A stretch of 64,000 nt of DNA from Syngnathus acus. Taxonomy: Eukaryota > Chordata > Actinopteri > Syngnathiformes > Syngnathidae. Location: assembly GCF_901709675.1 (NCBI RefSeq), contig NC_051104.1, positions 1,923,001 through 1,987,000 of the forward strand. The letters are read 5' to 3'. Position 1 is the first letter of the stretch, and each line of letters starts with the position of its first letter. Below the pieces are notes generated by a model. It worked only from the letters and a program-made list of their open reading frames with translations. It was not told where the DNA came from and did not search any database. Both the position numbers and the translations under genes were made by a program. Positions 57,401 through 64,000 of the stretch are shown here, in pieces.

Positions 57401-58063
57401 TGTGCGGGTAGTCGGGGATGAAATTGATGAAGTCCTGAAAGACAGGCCATTCATTTCCCCGGAAGCGGCGGATTGAGAAAATTGTCAGTGCGTTGTACGC
57501 ACACACGAGGGAACTGATCCCAAAAACTCACCACGGACTTTGACGTTCTTTGCACAGCCAGGATTTTGTTCCCAATGGAGAATTTGATGCACTTGACTTC
57601 ACCTTTGTCCTCCATCCTGCACACAACTCAAATGTAAAGGTTGTTCTCCTCGACGTCATCATAACAACGAAAAAAAAAAAGGAATATTTGTCAGTTTGTC
57701 CCAGTGCACATGACGCACCTGAAGGCAACCGAACTCTTGTCGTCCGGACCTTTGACGACCACACCCGTGGCGCCCCCTGAACGAACCGCGAACACCTGAA
57801 GGCAGCACGAGACCTCCATCAGTATACTTTTGGGGCAACCAACTCAAGCACATCATAGATCCGGAAAACACATTGTTCTTTTGTTTTGTGCTTTTGTTTC
57901 TGCCAGCCGGCGGTCAGCTGACTCGGCAAGCCGCCACCCTAAACTCATGTTAATGGAAGCTGACCTGTTTGTTGGCTTCATCGAAGAAAACATTGTTGAC
58001 GCTCGAAGCGTTTTCAAAGTGGACAAGATTGTCACAAAGTTCCAAGTAGTGCTCGTCGCTCAT
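54421..58063 (-). CDS. rmc1: Regulator of MON1-CCZ1 (RMC1/MIC1), 21 exons
   Basis: Subunit of the MON1-CCZ1 complex, the Rab7 exchange factor of late endosomes and autophagosomes. Minus-strand exons: 57965-58063 (ATG 58061-58063), 57719-57795, 57532-57616, 57378-57434, 57224-57310, 57013-57153, 56816-56919, 56659-56748, 56495-56600, 56320-56428, 56209-56253, 56087-56140, 55888-56016, 55705-55811, 55513-55632, 55366-55443, 55190-55294, 55023-55091, 54873-54960, 54632-54769, 54421-54500. All phases agree; 655 residues (human 657). The N-terminal beta-propeller half is seen in AVRSGGATGVVVKGP, LGFCWTSWNEIVFVSDQG and LKSHSLNVNWYQYCP. The C-terminal helical Mic1 domain contains LMEYIRSLNHFQIAVQ and AHDNMSARKFLDAARQT. 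It ends FGDQALMKAATA. It is head-to-head with eci2 and tail-to-tail with rreb1. Human RMC1 is on chromosome 18, so this junction is not shared with human. Confidence 0.96.
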
Positions 58064-58446
58064 CCTATCACAACATTGGATCGATCTTTTTTCCCCCTGT
58101 TTTTAAAGACACCAAAACAAAACACCAGACCCGGAAGTAAATTACTCCCGTGCACTGTTTCGCAATAAAGGCTTCGATTCGTTCTTCAATTCAAAATTGG
58201 ACAGGAGGAAATCAGTTGGTGTCCAAATTTACGTAGCCTTCAACCAGTCCTCAAATCTGGGCTGGTTTCTATGGAAACTATGAGTTAAGGCTATGAAAAT
58301 GTCACCTTCGCAGCCTTCATTTGTCCTTGAGAAAAGTGACGTGACCCGGAAGTAATTGACATTTTTTTTATTGTGTGTCAACCTTGTTTGTCTTGTCGCT
58401 CTGCTTCCCTTCGCTTGTACTTGTGCTCTCATCTCGCAGCCTCTAA
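58064..58446. promoter_or_regulatory. Bidirectional promoter of rmc1 and eci2
   Basis: Only 383 bp separate the two start codons. No TATA box is seen. An inverted motif GTTTCTATGGAAAC, a relaxed RFX half-site pair, lies at about 58265-58278 near the centre. Confidence 0.6.
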
Positions 58447-60603
58447 ATGACTTTCGCTGCGCAAATAAGCTTGATATTTACTCGGCGGTGAGTTTTTCTG
58501 ACACTTTTGTCTTCTGTGGAAATCTCAGCCGAGAGCGAAGTTAAATGTACGCGAATGTCACTAAAACGCCAACAAAACAAAAGGCAAACTGTTGTGTTTG
58601 CTCGCGGTGGTCAGGTTGTGGCGTTTGTCCAGCGTTCCCACCGTAAGCTTCCACTTCACCAAGACGTCCATGATGGGTGAGGTACCGTTTTAAGCTTCAA
58701 CCAACCAATGTTCTGCCTTAGCATGTGCTCGCACTTGTGTGCTCGCCTTCAGGTGTAACCCAGGAAGACTTTGAGAAGGCCAAGAGCAAACTTTCCTCGT
58801 TGAAGAAAGATCCTGGAAATGATGTCAAGCTCAAGATCTATGCTCTTTTCAAACAGGTCAGCACAGCCATGTTCTTTTCTGCTTGACATTGAGTATTTAT
58901 GGTGTGTTTGTGGTTCACATGACAGGCAACACACGGTCCCTGTGACACCCCCAAACCGGGAATGTTGGACTTCATCAACAAGGCCAAGTGGGACTCGTGG
59001 AAGTCTTTGGGATCCATCACCCAGGTCCACACGCTCGCTGGCCTTTCACTGATTTAACTTTGTGGCAGACCACTCGTGGTGTGCGCCATGACCTGTCGTG
59101 TCATATGATGTGTCATATAATAGGAAGCATGACGTTGAACAAAATGGAGGAGTTTTTGTGATTTGTGAAAATGTGATTGACAGGAGTCGGCCCGGCAGGA
59201 GTACTGCGACCTGATTGGCTCCCTGGTGGCGGCAGAAGGTGGAAGCGCCGCCCAAGCGCCCGCCCAGTCAGCCACCAATGGGCGCACGTACGACTCCCTG
59301 TTGGTCAGTACGCAAGATGACATCACCACCATCACGCTCAACCGGCCCGCCAAGAAGAACGCCATCACCACTCAGGTGACCTCAACGCATCCTCACAAAC
59401 ATCCTCGTTTGCGACCTGACTTTGGTTGGCCATTACACATTAGTAGAAAGATTGAAAGGTCACACTTAGCATGTTGCTAGTTAGCTGACATGCAGGGTGT
59501 GTTACAGATGTATGAGGAGATCATTGAAGCTCTGCAGCAAGCAGCCCAAGACAGCTCGGTGGTCACGGTCTTTACCGGTAATATTCTCTCTCTCACGCAC
59601 ACACAAAAGTAGGTTGTCGGTGGCAACACACACATTGTCTGACTGGGTGGTGTGTGCATTTGGGTGTGCTTTGCCAGGCGCAGGGGACTTCTACTGCAGT
59701 GGCAATGACCTGAGCAACTTCACCAAGATTCCTGAGGGAGGATTGGAGCAGATGGCCAAAGCTGGCGGGGAGCTGCTCAGGTGATCGCTCACGCATCAGT
59801 CCGTCCATCCATCCATCGCTCGGTGTGGCCTCGAAGAGTAACATTGTCCGAGTTGACTCGCTCACCTCTGACCCCTGCGGACAGGAAATACGTGAGGGCG
59901 TTCATCGACTTCCCCAAGCCGCTGGTAGCGGTGGTGAACGGACCGGCCGTGGGAATCTCCGTCACTGTCATGGGAATGTTTGACCTGGTCTACGCTACGG
60001 AGAGTGTACGTGCACACAACAATATGATGTTGATTCAAAATCACTCATGAAATTATTTTTAATATTTAGGCCACCTTCCACACGCCTTTCAGCCAACTGG
60101 GTCAGAGTCCAGAAGGCTGCTCGTCTTACACCTTTCCTCGCATCATGGGCAACAGCAAGGTCCCTGCACATAGAGCACACGCGCACACATACACACGTGA
60201 TTGACGTGCATGTGCGTGCGCACAGGCCAACGAGATGCTGCTTTTTAACAAGAAGCTGACGGCGTTCCAAGCGTGCCAACTGGGTCTGGTCACAGAAGTC
60301 TTTCCTGACAGCAGCTTCCACACGGAAGTTTGGAGCCGACTGAAGAACTACGCCAAGCTACCTCCAAACGTAAAGGCACACGCGGTGAACTTTTCCCCAG
60401 CAGCCCTTGTCGTAACGTTGGCTTTGTTGATGTGTGTCTCCTGTTAGTCTCTGGCGCTTTCCAAGCAGCTGATTCGCTCGATGGAGAAAGAGCGCCTCCA
60501 CGCCGTCAATGACGCCGAGGTGGAGCGCCTGACAGAGCGATGGACGTCAGAGGAGTGCTTCAACGCCGTCATGAGCTTCTTTCAGGCCAAATCTAAGCTC
60601 TGA
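58447..60603 (+). CDS. eci2: Enoyl-CoA delta isomerase 2 with ACBP domain (11 exons)
   Basis: Converts 3-cis/trans-enoyl-CoA to 2-trans-enoyl-CoA for beta-oxidation of unsaturated fatty acids in mitochondria and peroxisomes. Exons: 58447-58487, 58615-58676, 58753-58856, 58926-59024, 59184-59375, 59508-59577, 59678-59780, 59885-60005, 60070-60159, 60226-60369, 60448-60603; 393 residues (human 394). An Arg/Ser-containing N-terminus is a likely mitochondrial presequence. An acyl-CoA-binding domain lies at about residues 38-125 ([31 protein letters not shown]). The crotonase core has CSGNDLSNF and the oxyanion block [13 protein letters not shown], then [11 protein letters not shown]. It ends in SKL, a perfect PTS1 peroxisomal signal. 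All phases agree. Confidence 0.96.
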
Positions 60604-61080
60604 ACCACTGCAGCAAGCGTCGCCGTGGCTATGTCTGAGCCACCGTAGGAAACTTCACCGTGGCGACTTGCAGCGGACATTCCGTCGAACGTGAAGAATC
60701 AAGTGCCTGGCCTTAATTGCACATGTGCTTGTCACTCAACTCTATCATGTGTGTCCAGTTGTTTGTTGTGGGGAAAAAAAAAAGTTGTTGAAGTGATAAA
60801 TCATCCTTTCTTTGCCGTGTAGAGTCAGCGGGTGTTGTTAGCATTAGCTAATATTATTGGCATCATTGTTATTATCGTCATTATTATCATAACTATTTTA
60901 TTACCATTATTATATTGTCTTATTAGTGAGTTAAGAGTAGTATTGTTCCCGACAAGAGATGAGCCAACCAGTAATGTTGAGCGTTGTCTAGTTGCTAAGC
61001 AACGAGTCGTCCAATTACAACGCGCCCCCCCCCCCTAGAATTTAAATAATGGCACCGCCTTCTCGGCACGTCAACACAAG
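60604..61080. other. Intergenic between eci2 and xylb
   Basis: Holds the eci2 3' UTR and xylb promoter/5' UTR in 477 bp. It contains an ATT-rich simple stretch (60850-60905) and a run of C (61025-61036). No other gene is seen. Confidence 0.6.

Positions 61081-64000
<2,920 letters not shown>

Overview
This window is vertebrate nuclear DNA, most probably from a teleost fish with compact genes. It carries nine protein-coding genes, eight of them split by GT-AG introns that are often only 60-300 bp long. It is rich in (CA)n/(TG)n microsatellites and carries tRNA-derived SINE heads and non-autonomous hAT-like elements typical of fish. There is no bacterial, viral or plasmid-type organisation. I cannot name the species from sequence alone.

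Layout, left to right: cyb5a (+, microsomal cytochrome b5, 1842-3252); ppp1r3g (+, single-exon glycogen-targeting subunit of PP1, 4638-5450); lyrm4 (-, ISD11, 6385-7913) head-to-head with fars2 (+, mitochondrial Phe-tRNA synthetase, 8824-15759); a 4.4 kb intergenic stretch; nrn1 (-, neuritin, 20141-23307); f13a1 (+, coagulation factor XIII A chain, 25216-28613); rreb1 (+, 16-zinc-finger repressor, body 44084-52426, with a probable upstream first coding exon at 32647-32686); rmc1 (-, MON1-CCZ1 regulator, 54421-58063), tail-to-tail with rreb1 and head-to-head with eci2 (+, peroxisomal/mitochondrial enoyl-CoA isomerase, 58447-60603); and xylb (+, xylulokinase, 61081 to the window end, 3' part missing).

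ppp1r3g-lyrm4-fars2-nrn1-f13a1-rreb1 (plus eci2) are also neighbours on human 6p25-p24, so this is an ancestral synteny block. cyb5a, rmc1 and xylb are on other human chromosomes and mark rearrangement junctions. The genes are not one pathway. They are mostly housekeeping and metabolic genes (mitochondrial translation, Fe-S assembly, fatty-acid oxidation, sugar kinase, glycogen) interleaved with developmentally regulated genes (nrn1, rreb1).

The most unusual signals are: (i) a 74-bp element present twice in inverted orientation inside fars2 intron 6, conserved in blocks; (ii) an exon encoding a FOG/SALL-type MSRRKQ NuRD-recruitment motif that splices in frame onto rreb1; (iii) a 74-nt pure TG tract in place of a normal polypyrimidine tract before the first common rreb1 exon; (iv) a 63-nt fars2 intron without stop codons; and (v) a perfect CTCF consensus between nrn1 and f13a1. 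All exon borders were worked out by hand from reading frame, splice consensus and recalled family sequence; none was checked against transcripts.
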